64,000 nucleotides of DNA from [Candidatus Thermochlorobacteriaceae] bacterium GBChlB (GTDB lineage Bacteria > Bacteroidota > Chlorobiia > Chlorobiales > Thermochlorobacteraceae): NCBI GenBank assembly GCA_000724175.1, contig JPGV01000015.1, positions 1 through 64,000 of the forward strand, given 5' to 3'. Every line of letters begins with the position of its first letter. The first letter of the stretch is position 1. The position numbers and the translations under genes were made by a program. Positions 1 to 9,636 of this stretch are shown in pieces. The notes under the pieces are model-generated. The model saw only the letters and a list, made by a program, of their open reading frames with translations, was not told the DNA's origin and did not search any database.

Positions 1-1248
1 TGGGCGTGGGATATTACCAACTTCGTCTGGTGGGTCGGTATCGGACACGCCGGCACGCTTATTTCCGCCGTTTTGTTTCTCTTCCGCCAAAAATGGAGAA
101 CCTCGATTAACCGCTTCTCGGAAGCAATGACGATTTTTGCCGTTATCTGCGCGGCGACGTTCGTCGTGTTTCACACCGGACGCCAATGGCTCGACTACTG
201 GCTCTTTCCGCTCCCGAACCAGATGCACATGTGGGTGAACTTCCGCTCGCCGCTGATGTGGGACGTGTTCGCGGTGTCGACGTATTTCACGGTGTCGCTC
301 CTCTTTTGGTATGTTGGACTCATTCCCGACCTTGCCACGCTGCGCGACCGTGCCACGCCCGGCATTCGCAAATACATTCTCGGATTTTTCGCTATGGGCT
401 GGCGCGGCGGAAACCGTCAATGGAAACACTATGAGCGGGCATATATGATTCTCGCCGGACTCTCGACGCCGCTCGTCTTGTCGGTGCATAGCATCGTGTC
501 GTTTGACTTCGCCACCTCAATCATTCCGGGCTGGCATACAACGATTTTCCCGCCATACTTCGTTGCTGGTGCGATCTTCTCTGGCTTCGCTATGGTGATG
601 ACACTTGCCACGCTCACGCGCATGGTCTACCCGAAAATGGCAGACATCATCAACATGCAGCACTTGGAGAAGATGAACATCATTATGCTTGTAACGGGCA
701 TGATGGTCGGCTACGCCTACGCCTGCGAATTTTTCATTGCTTGGTATAGCGGCAACGAATACGAATCGAGCATCTTCATCAAACGCGCAACGGGACCTTA
801 CGCTTGGGCGTATTGGTCAATGATTTTCTGCAACGTGGTGTCGCCACAGCTCTTCTGGTTCAAGAAACTGCGCACCAACATTCCCGTGATGTTCGTCGTC
901 TCTATTGTCATCAACATCGGAATGTGGTTCGAGCGCTTCGTCATCACCGTAACATCGCTGGCGACCGACTTTGTGCCGTCAAGTTGGAAATACTACACGC
1001 CGACGATTTTCGATGTATGCAGTTTCGTCGGTTCAATTGGCGTGTTTATGACCCTGTTCCTGCTCTTCCTGCGCTGGCTGCCGATGATTGCTATCTCGGA
1101 AGTCAAGGGTGTCTTGCCGCAAGCCAACGCGCATTGGGAAGGCTACGGACATCACGACGGACACAGCAACGGACACGACGCACATTCAGGCAATGGACAC
1201 GCGGAGGAAAACGCCGCCGAACTTGAAACGAAAAACGGAGGACGCTAA
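1..1248 (+). CDS. actC: Alternative complex III subunit ActC, NrfD-like membrane quinol-oxidising subunit (5' end outside window)
   Basis: The reading frame is open from base 1, so the gene starts before the window; at least 415 residues are visible. It is a polytopic NrfD/PsrC-type membrane protein with repeated hydrophobic helices, and an early segment reading [14 protein letters not shown], which is typical of ActC. In this family ActC and ActF form the membrane core that oxidises quinol in alternative complex III, which replaces cytochrome bc1. The C-terminus is an unusual His/Gly/Asp-rich hydrophilic tail (about residues 375-405). It is followed after 2 bases by actD and is the first visible gene of the Act-cox operon. 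The family call is firm; a second NrfD-like subunit (ActF) lies downstream. Confidence 0.93.
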   Translation, partial: WAWDITNFVWWVGIGHAGTLISAVLFLFRQKWRTSINRFSEAMTIFAVICAATFVVFHTGRQWLDYWLFPLPNQMHMWVNFRSPLMWDVFAVSTYFTVSLLFWYVGLIPDLATLRDRATPGIRKYILGFFAMGWRGGNRQWKHYERAYMILAGLSTPLVLSVHSIVSFDFATSIIPGWHTTIFPPYFVAGAIFSGFAMVMTLATLTRMVYPKMADIINMQHLEKMNIIMLVTGMMVGYAYACEFFIAWYSGNEYESSIFIKRATGPYAWAYWSMIFCNVVSPQLFWFKKLRTNIPVMFVVSIVINIGMWFERFVITVTSLATDFVPSSWKYYTPTIFDVCSFVGSIGVFMTLFLLFLRWLPMIAISEVKGVLPQANAHWEGYGHHDGHSNGHDAHSGNGHAEENAAELETKNGGR

Positions 1249-1250
1249 CC

Positions 1251-1940
1251 ATGGACGCAATGACTCAAAGCCGTCAGAATTTTGACGATATGAACCGCAA
1301 TGCGGAGAAAGCCAAACAAGAAGCCTTACGGATTCTCATTGAAGAAGAAACCGACGCAGTGCTTGCCGAGTTCGATAATCCCGCCGAGCTCCTGCGCGCT
1401 GCCGAAGCCACACGCAGCGCCGGATACGACCGCTATGAAGTCTACTCGCCGTTTCCGATTCACGGCATGGACGACGCCATGGGGTTGCGCCAATCGCCGC
1501 TCGGATTTCTGGTCTTCGGCGTCGGCTTCTGCGGATTTTTATTCGCTATCTGGATGCAATGGTGGATGGGCGCGGTCGATTATCCGCTCGTCTTTTCGGG
1601 CAAACCATTTTTCAGCCTGCCGCCCTCTGTCCCGATTATGTTCGAGCTCATGGTGCTATCGTCGGCATTTACAGCGATTATCGGCATGTTCTATTTGAAC
1701 AAAATGCCGCGCTTCTTTCACCCGATTTTTTACAGCGATCGCTTCGCCAAAGTAACGGACGACGGATTTTTCTTGGCAATTTTCGCTTGGGATAAAAAAT
1801 TCAATGTGCGCGAAACGAAAGCCTTCCTTGAAAGCATCGGCGGAAAAAATATCGAGCTGGTGCATCGACCGATTGAAGAACAAGAACTCGAGGAAGCAAC
1901 ACAGACTGCTGCAAGCAAAACGATGGAGGTAGCAAAATGA
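1251..1940 (+). CDS. actD: Alternative complex III subunit ActD (DUF3341)
   Basis: A 229-residue protein with a charged N-terminal region of about 80 residues, two transmembrane helices (about residues 83-107 and 125-150) and a soluble C-terminus. This is the DUF3341/ActD layout. ActD is a membrane-anchored structural subunit of alternative complex III with no cofactor. The ATG at 1251 is taken as start; an in-frame ATG at 1260 is possible. Its stop overlaps the start of actE by 4 bases (ATGA), which implies translational coupling. The position between actC and actE matches the usual act gene order and supports the assignment. Confidence 0.92.
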   Translation: MDAMTQSRQNFDDMNRNAEKAKQEALRILIEEETDAVLAEFDNPAELLRAAEATRSAGYDRYEVYSPFPIHGMDDAMGLRQSPLGFLVFGVGFCGFLFAIWMQWWMGAVDYPLVFSGKPFFSLPPSVPIMFELMVLSSAFTAIIGMFYLNKMPRFFHPIFYSDRFAKVTDDGFFLAIFAWDKKFNVRETKAFLESIGGKNIELVHRPIEEQELEEATQTAASKTMEVAK

Positions 1941-2566
1941 ACCGCGAAAACAAACGACAAATTTTAGGCTTGGCGACTTGGCTGTTTATGGCAACCATAC
2001 TTACGGGCTGCTTTCGCGGCTTGCCGGGCGACCAGCCGCCGATTCATATCAACCCGAATATGGATACACAGGAAAAGTTAAAGCCGCATCGCAAAAGCGA
2101 CTTCTTTGAAGACGGCTCAGCAATGCGAATGCCCGTTGCCGGCACCGTCGCGCGCGGTTACCTGAAAGACAACACGATTTTTTACGCGGGCGTTACCAAA
2201 GTTGGCGACACCGTTGCAGTTGCTCCGATTGAAGTCAATTTGGAAACCCTGCAGCGCGGTCAAGAGCGCTATAACATTTATTGCGCGCCGTGCCATAGCC
2301 GCGTTGGCGATGGCAAAAGCATCATGATGGAACGGGGCAATATGATGGCGACGAGTTTGCACGAAGCCAGAATCCGCGCCGTGCCAGACGGACACTTGTT
2401 TCTCGTCGCCTCCAATGGCATCAGAAATATGTCGGGATATAAAGCGCAAATTTCGGCGCAAGACCGTTGGGCAATCGTCGCTTACATTCGCGCCTTACAA
2501 CGCAGCCAAAATGCAAGCATCGCCGACGTGCCCGAAGAAATGCGTAAAGAATTTATCAAGCAGTAA
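1937..2566 (+). CDS. actE: Alternative complex III subunit ActE, monohaem cytochrome c lipoprotein
   Basis: A 209-residue protein with a lipoprotein signal ending in LTGC (lipid-modified Cys25) and one CXXCH haem c site (C116, C119, H120). Met165 in GIRNMSGY is the likely axial ligand. In alternative complex III ActE is the monohaem cytochrome that receives electrons from the core and passes them toward the oxidase. The start overlaps actD by 4 bases, and the gene ends 15 bases before actF, with an AAAGGA-type ribosome site between. The cytochrome domain begins around residue 105 and the preceding region is low in hydrophobicity, as expected for a membrane-tethered periplasmic subunit. Confidence 0.93.
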   Translation: MNRENKRQILGLATWLFMATILTGCFRGLPGDQPPIHINPNMDTQEKLKPHRKSDFFEDGSAMRMPVAGTVARGYLKDNTIFYAGVTKVGDTVAVAPIEVNLETLQRGQERYNIYCAPCHSRVGDGKSIMMERGNMMATSLHEARIRAVPDGHLFLVASNGIRNMSGYKAQISAQDRWAIVAYIRALQRSQNASIADVPEEMRKEFIKQ

Positions 2567-2581
2567 CGAAAGGACGAAACT

Positions 2582-3787
2582 ATGAGCGTTCAAGATTTTC
2601 AACTCACAAAGGAAAGCCGCTTCGGCACGATTGCACTGGTATTGGGCATCGCGGGTCTGGTAGCGAGCATCGGCGGATTTTTCATGGACAGAGAACAATT
2701 CTTCCATGCCTATCTCGTGGCGTATTGTTTTTGGCTCGGCATTACACTCGGCGGACTCTTTTTTACGATGTTGCACCACATCGTCAGTGCCGATTGGAGC
2801 ACAGTGCTTCGCCGCATCACCGAGTCGATTATGATGGCAATGCCCGTCATGGCGATTCTCTTTATCCCGATTGCGGTCGGCATTCACGACCTCTACCATT
2901 GGTCGCACGCCGATGCGGTCGCCACTGATAAACTGTTGCAACACAAAGCCGGCTGGCTCAACACGACAGGCTTTCTCATCAGAGCGTTCATTTACTTTGC
3001 AATTTGGACAACGCTCGCGTTTCTGCTCTACAAAGCCTCAATGGATATGGACGGCGGCTACAAAGACGAACATCGCGCCCGCATGAAAGCCATCAGTGCG
3101 CCGGGCATTTTCGTCTTCGCGCTCTCGATTACCTTCGCCGCATGGGACTGGGTGATGTCGCTCGACCCGCATTGGTATTCCACGATTTTCGGCGTGTATT
3201 TCTTCGCAGGAAGCTGGTGGGCAACTCTGGCGTTTATCACCCAATTCGCGCTCTACTTGCGCAGTCAAAATGTGTTGGATAAAGCCATCACAGTCGAACA
3301 CTATCACGACTTGGGCAAATTGATGTTTGGCTTCACAGTGTTCTGGACCTACATCGGCTTCTCGCAGTTTATGCTGATTTGGTATGGCAACATTGATGAA
3401 GAAACGCTCTTCTACAAACACCGTTGGGAACACGGCTGGGAATATGTGAGCATCTTTTTAATCGTCGGACATTTCGCGATTCCGTTTTTTACCTTGATGT
3501 TCCGCGCCGTCAAACGCAACCCCGCGATACTCAGAGTCCTGACGCTGTGGATGCTCTTTATGCAAGTCGTCGATTACTTCTGGCTGGTGATGCCGAGCAT
3601 GGGCGCGCATGGCGCTGCCGACGCTGCACACGCACATCACGGCATCGGGCTGTCATGGATGCACCTGACAACGCTGGCGGGCATCGGCGGAATTTTTCTA
3701 TGGACGTTCTGGACGCGCTTGGTCTCCAAGCCCATGGTGCCTATCGGCGACCCGCGCTTGGAAATTTCACTGAAATTCCATCAATAA
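2582..3787 (+). CDS. actF: Alternative complex III subunit ActF, NrfD-like membrane subunit
   Basis: A 401-residue polytopic membrane protein with about ten hydrophobic segments and His residues near helix ends, the second NrfD/PsrC-like subunit of alternative complex III. ActF pairs with ActC to form the membrane domain that is proposed to handle protons and quinol. It follows actE in the standard order, preceded by GAAAGGACG as ribosome site. The His/Ala-rich stretch around residues 340-356 (AHGAADAAHAHHG) lies in a loop between late helices. The call rests on order, length and membrane profile. Confidence 0.92.
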   Translation: MSVQDFQLTKESRFGTIALVLGIAGLVASIGGFFMDREQFFHAYLVAYCFWLGITLGGLFFTMLHHIVSADWSTVLRRITESIMMAMPVMAILFIPIAVGIHDLYHWSHADAVATDKLLQHKAGWLNTTGFLIRAFIYFAIWTTLAFLLYKASMDMDGGYKDEHRARMKAISAPGIFVFALSITFAAWDWVMSLDPHWYSTIFGVYFFAGSWWATLAFITQFALYLRSQNVLDKAITVEHYHDLGKLMFGFTVFWTYIGFSQFMLIWYGNIDEETLFYKHRWEHGWEYVSIFLIVGHFAIPFFTLMFRAVKRNPAILRVLTLWMLFMQVVDYFWLVMPSMGAHGAADAAHAHHGIGLSWMHLTTLAGIGGIFLWTFWTRLVSKPMVPIGDPRLEISLKFHQ

Positions 3788-3837
3788 AAATCGTAAATTT
3801 GTTAATTGAGTTTAAGCAGACTGGAAGGAGTTAAATT

Positions 3838-4311
3838 ATGACCGAAACAGAGGAGAAGAAGGTTATGCAGCCGACGTCGGAACATCTCGCCACGCCGCAA
3901 CATGCGCCTGAATCACACGACGGCGGTTACGAAAAAGAAGACGTCAATGGCGGACGCATCATCGGCTCGTTCATCATCGGCGTATGCGTCATTGGGTTCA
4001 TTATGTTCCTCGTGAGCGAGTATTTCATTATCTCGAAAGAACGACAAATTCTCGAGTCGGCGCTCAAGCCCGAAAGCAATCAACTCCGCGAGTTGCGCCA
4101 ACGCGAAGACGGCGCGCTCAACGCTTACAAAGTGCTCGACGAGAAAAAAGGCGTCTATCAAATTCCGATTTCGGAAGCCATGAAGCGCATCGCCGACGAA
4201 GCCTATCGGAAAAAAACAGCGCCGCCTGTTGAAGAGAGTGCCAACAACAGCAATGCGAAGGATGCGAAGAAAGACCCCAGCCCTGTCGCAAAAAAAACGG
4301 CAGAGAAGTAA
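3838..4311 (+). CDS. Single-helix membrane protein of the Act-cox operon, unnamed family
   Basis: A 157-residue protein with an acidic, His-containing N-terminus, one transmembrane helix (about residues 41-62) and a charged periplasmic segment. That segment contains an RExGxLxxYxxLDxKxGxYxIPIxxAM-like pattern (about residues 87-123), followed by a Lys/Ala-rich tail. Small proteins with this YRIPI-type pattern are commonly seen beside SCO and coxB in operons of this kind, but I know of no assigned function. A clear ribosome site (GGAAGGAG) precedes the ATG. It may be an accessory subunit of complex III or of the oxidase; that is inference from position. Confidence 0.75.
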   Translation: MTETEEKKVMQPTSEHLATPQHAPESHDGGYEKEDVNGGRIIGSFIIGVCVIGFIMFLVSEYFIISKERQILESALKPESNQLRELRQREDGALNAYKVLDEKKGVYQIPISEAMKRIADEAYRKKTAPPVEESANNSNAKDAKKDPSPVAKKTAEK

Positions 4312-4399
4312 CAACCCGTTGCGGAAAATCTAAACGGCGTGATTTAGTTTGACGCAATGATGCACTTGAAATTCACCACTAAAAAGAAAGGAGGCGACG

Positions 4400-5254
4400 A
4401 TGATGACGACAACGCAACAAAATCTCTGGAATCGCATCAGCGCGTTTTCGCTCGATGCCGTTGATGCCGCCTATCCTTTTTCTAAACGTTTAGCGCGTGA
4501 AAACGCTTGGTCTTTGAACTTCGCTAAACGTGTGATTGAAGAATACAAGCGCTTCATGTGTCTCGCCGTCAGCGCCGGACATGAGGTAACGCCCTCCGAA
4601 GAAGTTGATGAGGTATGGCATCTCCATCTCATCTACACCAAATCGTATTGGGACGATTTTTGCAACGGCGTGCTGGGAAAGCCCATTCATCATAACCCGA
4701 CGAAGGGCGGAAAATCGGAGCGCGAAAAATACGGCGCACTCTACAACCGCACGCTGGACTCATACCGCGCCTTCTTCAACGAAGAGCCGCCGGCGGATAT
4801 TTGGCAATCGGAACAGGTGCGCTTTAAGAAAGCCGCTGAGCTGAAGAAAATCAACACGCGAGAAAATTGGGTGATTCCCAAACCGAAGTTTCTCGGTACA
4901 AGCGCAGCCGTAGTATTTGCGCCAATCGCCATACTGGTGCTTCCGGGCTGCGGCGGCGGCGAACTGCTCTTCGGCGGACTTGCAGCAGCAGGCGGCGCTG
5001 GCGCATTCGCATTGGCGAATCGAGCGCGTGAAGACAAGAAAAAGCAAGAAGGCGACGGTTTAGACAGCAGCAACATCTCCGTATTTGATGGCAGCGACGA
5101 CGGTGGCGACAGCGACGAGAAAAGCGGCGGCGGTTTTTTTGACAACCTCTTCGGCGGCGGTGGCGACAGTTCAAGCAGTAGCGACTCTGGTGGTGGAGAT
5201 TCAGGCGGCGGCTGTGGTAGCGGTTGCGGCGGCGGCTGTGGTGGTGGCGACTAA
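4400..5254 (+). CDS. GRDP-like protein with Gly/Ser/Cys-rich tail (TIGR04222-type)
   Basis: A 284-residue protein. Residues 68-88 (EVDEVWHLHLIY followed by TKSYWDDFC) match the His/Trp signature of glycine-rich-domain-like proteins (GRDP-like, DUF1399) also seen in TIGR04222 membrane proteins. A hydrophobic stretch at about 165-208 is the likely membrane anchor. The last 70 residues are almost entirely Gly, Ser, Asp and Cys, ending in repeated CGGGCGGG units. A strong AAAGGAGG ribosome site fixes the start. It sits inside the respiratory operon although the family has no known respiratory role. Function unknown; the Cys-rich tail could bind metal or simply be flexible. Confidence 0.7.
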   Translation: MMTTTQQNLWNRISAFSLDAVDAAYPFSKRLARENAWSLNFAKRVIEEYKRFMCLAVSAGHEVTPSEEVDEVWHLHLIYTKSYWDDFCNGVLGKPIHHNPTKGGKSEREKYGALYNRTLDSYRAFFNEEPPADIWQSEQVRFKKAAELKKINTRENWVIPKPKFLGTSAAVVFAPIAILVLPGCGGGELLFGGLAAAGGAGAFALANRAREDKKKQEGDGLDSSNISVFDGSDDGGDSDEKSGGGFFDNLFGGGGDSSSSSDSGGGDSGGGCGSGCGGGCGGGD

Positions 5255-5367
5255 GATGAGTCGCAGCAATTCAAAAAGCGTTTTTAAGCACATTATTACA
5301 TACAAAACAAAACAACAACCTGACAAATTTGAGAAGTAAATTAGTTGTGCCGAAAGGAAAAAGAAGT

Positions 5368-5772
5368 ATGAGTTATGTGCAAACAAAGCCGACCATTTTG
5401 CTGGTCGACGACGACAACCTGCTGCGTGAGACGCTGTGCGATATTTTAGAATTGGAGAACTACGAGGTGATTGAAGCCGAGAACGGCTTTGACGGGCTGG
5501 AAAAATTTATGAAGCATTGCCAGACAATTTGCGGCGTCATTACTGACTTGCGGATGCCGAAAATGAACGGCGCGGAGTTGATCAGAGAAATTCGGGAAGT
5601 CAACAAGATGATTCCGGTGTTCATTATCTCTGGCGAAGAGGGCGTTATCAATGCATCGGAATTGGTTGAAAAAATGAACGCGAAGTTCATCAGAAAGCCG
5701 TTTAATTTTTATACCGAATTATTGGGCGATTTGAAGTGCGCCGTGACACAGCCGCGAAAAGCCGTCGCATGA
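5368..5772 (+). CDS. Receiver-only response regulator (CheY-like)
   Basis: A 134-residue protein consisting of one receiver domain. The acidic cluster D14-D16, the phosphoacceptor D60 in TDLRMPKMNG, the switch Ser88 in IISGE and the conserved Lys110 before PF are all present, so it should be phosphorylatable. No output domain follows. The start is set at 5368 because GGAAAAAGAAGT precedes it; an in-frame upstream TTG at 5329 is less likely. No histidine kinase is near. The stop overlaps the start of a 38-residue membrane peptide, so it is coupled into the oxidase operon. A role in signalling to respiration is inferred from position only. Confidence 0.88.
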   Translation: MSYVQTKPTILLVDDDNLLRETLCDILELENYEVIEAENGFDGLEKFMKHCQTICGVITDLRMPKMNGAELIREIREVNKMIPVFIISGEEGVINASELVEKMNAKFIRKPFNFYTELLGDLKCAVTQPRKAVA

Positions 5773-5885
5773 TTACTGGAATCGTAGTAACGCTGTTGAT
5801 GAGCAGCGTGATTCTCCTCGTCGGCATTGGCATTGCAGCCTTCGTCCGAAGCCTGAAAAAGCCCGAAGACGAAGAAGGAGACTGA
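5769..5885 (+). CDS. Small single-helix membrane peptide, 38 residues
   Basis: An ATG overlapping the stop of the response regulator (ATGA) opens a 38-codon frame. It encodes a hydrophobic helix (about residues 3-26, rich in Val, Leu, Ile and Gly), then a basic RSLKK stop-transfer motif and an acidic tail (PEDEEGD). The composition is that of a genuine one-pass membrane peptide, with positive charges after the helix and acidic residues at the end. It lies 12 bases before the SCO gene. Small oxidase subunits or assembly peptides of this size occur in oxidase operons (a CcoS-like role is conceivable), but I cannot match it to a family. Expression is not shown. Confidence 0.6.
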   Translation: MITGIVVTLLMSSVILLVGIGIAAFVRSLKKPEDEEGD

Positions 5886-5897
5886 TAAAGACAACGA

Positions 5898-6815
5898 ATG
5901 ATGGGAAAGCTTAAAATAAACGATGAGACTGACGCGCGCATGGACAATCAATTTTTAACGACTTACTCAAGAACGACTATTTTGAAAAGAAAAATTTACT
6001 TGGTTCTTGCCTTGTGCGTTGCAGCGGCGACAGCGCAGGCTCAAATCATTTTGGAAAAGCCGAAAGAGTTGGAGAACATTCAGGTCGATGAGCATTTAGG
6101 TGCGCAGCTTCCTGAATCGCTTGTCTTCACCGACGAGATGGGCAGAGAGGTTGCGCTGAAAGACTACTTGCATCAAGGCAAACCGATACTGCTCACGCTG
6201 GCATACTACCGTTGCCCGATGCTGTGCGGCTTGGTGTTGAACGGCGTGGCGAACAGCGCAAAATCGCTGGACTTGGTTGCCGGAAAAGATTACACGATTC
6301 TAACCGTCAGCATTGACCCGCGAGAAACATCGGAACTTGCGGCGGCGAAAAAGAACCGATATGCTGAGAGTTTCCCACAGGCGCAAAACGGGTGGTCGTT
6401 CCTAGTGGGCAAAGAAGAAAATACGCAGCGCTTGGCGATGGCAGTCGGATTTAAGTATTACTACGATAAAGCGCGCGACGAATACGCGCACCCGGCGGTC
6501 TCGTATCTGATTTCGCCCGACGGAAAAATCACGCGATACCTTTACGGCATTGATTACAAACGCTTTGATTTGAAGTTAGGCTTGATGGAAGCGGCGGAAG
6601 GAAAAATCGGCAACACGGTAGATAAACTGATTCTCTCATGCTTTCATTACGACCCGACGACGGGAAAATATGTGCCGCTGGCAATGAACATCATGCGCGT
6701 GGCTGGTGCGCTGACGCTTGTCGCCCTAACGGTGTTCCTTGGCGTGTTTTGGATGCGTGAAAGCGCAAAGCACAAGCGCAACCGCACCGTCAAGGCAGAC
6801 GTGGAATTGAATTAG
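5898..6815 (+). CDS. SCO1/SenC-family copper chaperone for cytochrome oxidase
   Basis: A 305-residue thioredoxin-fold protein with the copper-binding CPMLC motif (C106, C110) and the distal His198 in EYAHPA, the three ligands used by SCO proteins to load CuA. A signal sequence lies at about residues 30-49 and a C-terminal helix (about 271-292) would anchor it in the membrane. The N-terminus is long, so ATG 5940 is an alternative start. It lies directly upstream of coxB, whose CuA centre it would metallate. SCO proteins with a C-terminal anchor are the usual form in Act-cox operons. Confidence 0.93.
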   Translation: MMGKLKINDETDARMDNQFLTTYSRTTILKRKIYLVLALCVAAATAQAQIILEKPKELENIQVDEHLGAQLPESLVFTDEMGREVALKDYLHQGKPILLTLAYYRCPMLCGLVLNGVANSAKSLDLVAGKDYTILTVSIDPRETSELAAAKKNRYAESFPQAQNGWSFLVGKEENTQRLAMAVGFKYYYDKARDEYAHPAVSYLISPDGKITRYLYGIDYKRFDLKLGLMEAAEGKIGNTVDKLILSCFHYDPTTGKYVPLAMNIMRVAGALTLVALTVFLGVFWMRESAKHKRNRTVKADVELN

Positions 6816-6860
6816 ACCGATAATTTGACATCAATTAAAAGCAGTAAGGAGTTCTAAACT

Positions 6861-7802
6861 ATGAATCAGAATAGCGCAACCAATATGACGCTTCCGCAAG
6901 CCTCGCGGTTCGCAAGCGATGTGGACTCGCTGGTTGCATTTATCACGTGGGGCTCAGTAATTTTGTTCGTGCTCATTACGATGATTTCGCTCTATTTCCT
7001 TTGGAAATACCGACGCATCGGCGCGCCGACCTTTACCTCGCCGATTTCGCATAACAACCAGTTGGAAATCACCTGGACGCTTATCCCAACAGTGCTCGTC
7101 TTCATCATTTTCTTCTGGGGATTCAAGTCCTACTTGGATATGCGCGTCATTCCCGCCAACTCAATGGAGTTGAAAGTAACGGGAAAAAAGTGGTTTTGGG
7201 CGATTGACTATCCCAACGGCACGAACAGCGTCAACGAAATGGTGTTGCCCGTCAATAAACCCGTGAAACTGTTGCTCTCCTCAAGCGATGTGATTCACAG
7301 CTTTTACATTCCCGCGTTCCGCACCAAAATGGACGCTGTGCCGAACCGCTATACGACCATGTCGTTTGAGCCGACAATGACTGGCACATTCGATATTTTC
7401 TGCGCAGAGTATTGCGGCAAAAGCCATTCTGGAATGATTGGCAAAGCGCGTGTCGTAACCGAAAGCGAATACGCCAAGTGGCTGGAAGAAGCTGAAAGCG
7501 GCGGAAAAATGTCGCCCGTCGAGTTCGGCGCGAAACTCTACACATCCAAAGCCTGCGCGACTTGCCACAGCAACGACGGCACAGCAAACACCGGTCCGAC
7601 TTGGAAGGGCATTTATGGCGCAAAGCACAAAATGGCTGACGGCTCAGAAGTCGTTGTCGATGAAAATTATCTGCGCCAATCAATGCTCGAGCCAAACGCA
7701 AAAGTGGTTGCGGGTTACCAGCCCGTGATGCCGACATACCAAGGCGTCTTGAAAGAAAAGCAAATCGACGCGCTTATCGCGTATATCAAAACATTGAAGT
7801 AA
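6861..7802 (+). CDS. coxB: Cytochrome c oxidase subunit II with fused cytochrome c domain (caa3 type)
   Basis: A 313-residue protein with two N-terminal transmembrane helices (about 24-48 and 72-91) and a cupredoxin domain with complete CuA ligands (H146, C181, E183, C185, H189, M192). It ends in a C-terminal cytochrome c domain with CATCH (C232, C235, H236) and likely axial Met290. The fused haem domain defines a caa3 oxidase that takes electrons directly from the membrane chain, here presumably from the ActE/ActA cytochromes. GTAAGGAG precedes the ATG. coxA follows after 52 bases. Confidence 0.96.
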   Translation: MNQNSATNMTLPQASRFASDVDSLVAFITWGSVILFVLITMISLYFLWKYRRIGAPTFTSPISHNNQLEITWTLIPTVLVFIIFFWGFKSYLDMRVIPANSMELKVTGKKWFWAIDYPNGTNSVNEMVLPVNKPVKLLLSSSDVIHSFYIPAFRTKMDAVPNRYTTMSFEPTMTGTFDIFCAEYCGKSHSGMIGKARVVTESEYAKWLEEAESGGKMSPVEFGAKLYTSKACATCHSNDGTANTGPTWKGIYGAKHKMADGSEVVVDENYLRQSMLEPNAKVVAGYQPVMPTYQGVLKEKQIDALIAYIKTLK

Positions 7803-7854
7803 CACCATCTTGAACATCAATAGATTTACAAACAATTAACCGTAGGAGTTAACA

Positions 7855-9621
7855 ATGGCAGCGCTTATGGAAACAGGCGTAAAAGGCTCGACGCACACCG
7901 CCACAGCGGGCAGGACGCGAAACTTTCTCAACTCGCCGAAGGGCATTATGTCGTGGATTTGGACGGTCGACCACAAACGCATCGGTGTGATGTATCTCTT
8001 TGCCGTCATGTTCGCGTTTTTCTTAGGCGGCGTCTTTGCGCTCTTGTTGCGCTTCGAGCTGATTCGCCCAACGCAAGACATCGTCGGGCCGGATATGTAT
8101 AACCAACTTTTCACGCTGCACGGTGCAGTGATGGTGTTCTTGTTCATCATTCCCGCCATTCCCGCCTCGCTTGGCAACTTCGTCTTGCCACTCATGATTG
8201 GCGCGAAAGATGTGGCGTTCCCGCGATTGAACCTGATGAGTTTTTACATTTACGTCGTCGGTGCATGTTTTGCCGTGTATTCGCTGGTTACGGGCGGCGT
8301 TGATACCGGCTGGACGTTCTACACGCCTTACAGCGTTGAGACGCAAACATCGGTCATAGCCATGACGCTCGGCGCATTCATTCTGGGCTTCTCATCGATT
8401 TTCACAGGCTTGAATTTCATTGTAACGATTCACAAGCTACGTGCGCCCGGAATGACGTGGTTCAAAATGCCGCTCTTCGTTTGGGGAATGTATGCCACGT
8501 CAATTATCCAAGTGATGGCGACACCCGTGCTTGGCATTACGCTCTTGCTCCTGATTTTGGAACGCGCCTTCGGCATTGGCATTTTCGACCCCGCCATGGG
8601 CGGCGACCCTGTGCTGTATCAACACTTCTTCTGGTTCTACTCGCACCCAGCAGTCTATATCATGATTCTGCCCGGCATGGCGATTATCTCGGAACTCATT
8701 GCAACGTTCTCGCACAAAAGGATTTTCGGGTATGTGCCGATTGCGTTTTCAAGCATCGCCATCGCGCTTGTGAGTTTCATTGTTTGGGGACACCACATGT
8801 ACACCAGCGGTCAATCGGAACTTGCCGCAACGGTGTTTTCGTTCTTGACCTTTCTCGTCGGCATTCCGTCGGGCGTCAAGGTGTTCAACTGGGTCGTTAC
8901 GATGTATAAAGGCTCATTGACATTCCAAGCGCCGATGCTTTATGCGCACGCCTTTTTGTGCCTCTTCACCATTGGCGGGCTGACGGGCATTTACCTCGGC
9001 GCCATTTCAGTCGATTTGCACTTGCACGATACATATTTCGTCGTCGCGCATTTCCACTATGTGATGATGGGCGGCACGGTGATTGCGTTCTTGGGCGGCT
9101 TGCACTATTGGTGGCCGAAAATCTGGGGCAGAATGTATGACGAGTTTTGGGCGCTTGTCTCCGCCGCGCTAATTTTCGTCGGCTTCAATGTTACCTTCTT
9201 CCCGCAGTTCATCATGGGCTTACAAGGTATGCCACGCCGCTACTACACCTACTTGGAGCAATACCAATCAACGCATTTGCTCTCGACCGTCGGCACTTGG
9301 ATTCTCGGATTGGGCTTTATCATTATGGCGATTTACCTGATTCGCTCGCTCTATATTGGCAAGCCCGCGCCGAAAAATCCATGGTTCGGCTTGACGCTCG
9401 AGTGGACGACACAGTCGCCGCCGATTACGGAGAACTTCACACAAACGCCTAAAATGCTTTGGCACGCTTACGACTACGACCGCGTCTTGATGGATGAAAA
9501 TGGCATGGTAACATTTAATCCCAACGCCGAGGATGAGCATGCGCATGATGGCAGAGCCAAACACACCAACGGACGCAACGGCAAATCCCATATCGAAGAA
9601 ACAACGCGCTCGTTCAACTAA
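7855..9621 (+). CDS. coxA: Cytochrome c oxidase subunit I, A2-type haem-copper oxidase
   Basis: A 588-residue subunit I with about twelve helices. Visible ligands are H89 (low-spin haem), H264, H313 and H314 (CuB), H399 (high-spin haem) and H401 (low-spin haem), with Tyr268 positioned for the His-Tyr crosslink. In helix VI the sequence is FYSHPAVY: Tyr262-Ser263 replaces the Glu of A1-type enzymes, so this is an A2 (YS-motif) oxidase like the Rhodothermus caa3 enzyme. The last 60 or so residues form a hydrophilic His-rich tail, not a fused subunit III. No coxC or coxD follows; a terminator comes 15 bases after the stop. Confidence 0.97.
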   Translation: MAALMETGVKGSTHTATAGRTRNFLNSPKGIMSWIWTVDHKRIGVMYLFAVMFAFFLGGVFALLLRFELIRPTQDIVGPDMYNQLFTLHGAVMVFLFIIPAIPASLGNFVLPLMIGAKDVAFPRLNLMSFYIYVVGACFAVYSLVTGGVDTGWTFYTPYSVETQTSVIAMTLGAFILGFSSIFTGLNFIVTIHKLRAPGMTWFKMPLFVWGMYATSIIQVMATPVLGITLLLLILERAFGIGIFDPAMGGDPVLYQHFFWFYSHPAVYIMILPGMAIISELIATFSHKRIFGYVPIAFSSIAIALVSFIVWGHHMYTSGQSELAATVFSFLTFLVGIPSGVKVFNWVVTMYKGSLTFQAPMLYAHAFLCLFTIGGLTGIYLGAISVDLHLHDTYFVVAHFHYVMMGGTVIAFLGGLHYWWPKIWGRMYDEFWALVSAALIFVGFNVTFFPQFIMGLQGMPRRYYTYLEQYQSTHLLSTVGTWILGLGFIIMAIYLIRSLYIGKPAPKNPWFGLTLEWTTQSPPITENFTQTPKMLWHAYDYDRVLMDENGMVTFNPNAEDEHAHDGRAKHTNGRNGKSHIEETTRSFN

Positions 9622-9636
9622 GCGGCAGCTAAAATC

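Noticed and set aside
4317-4365. Possible terminator after the one-helix protein gene
   Set aside because: Only a weak CTAAA/TTTAG pairing with no T-run; not convincing.
9440-9621. CoxA C-terminus considered as a fused subunit III
   Set aside because: The tail is hydrophilic and His-rich with no transmembrane helices.
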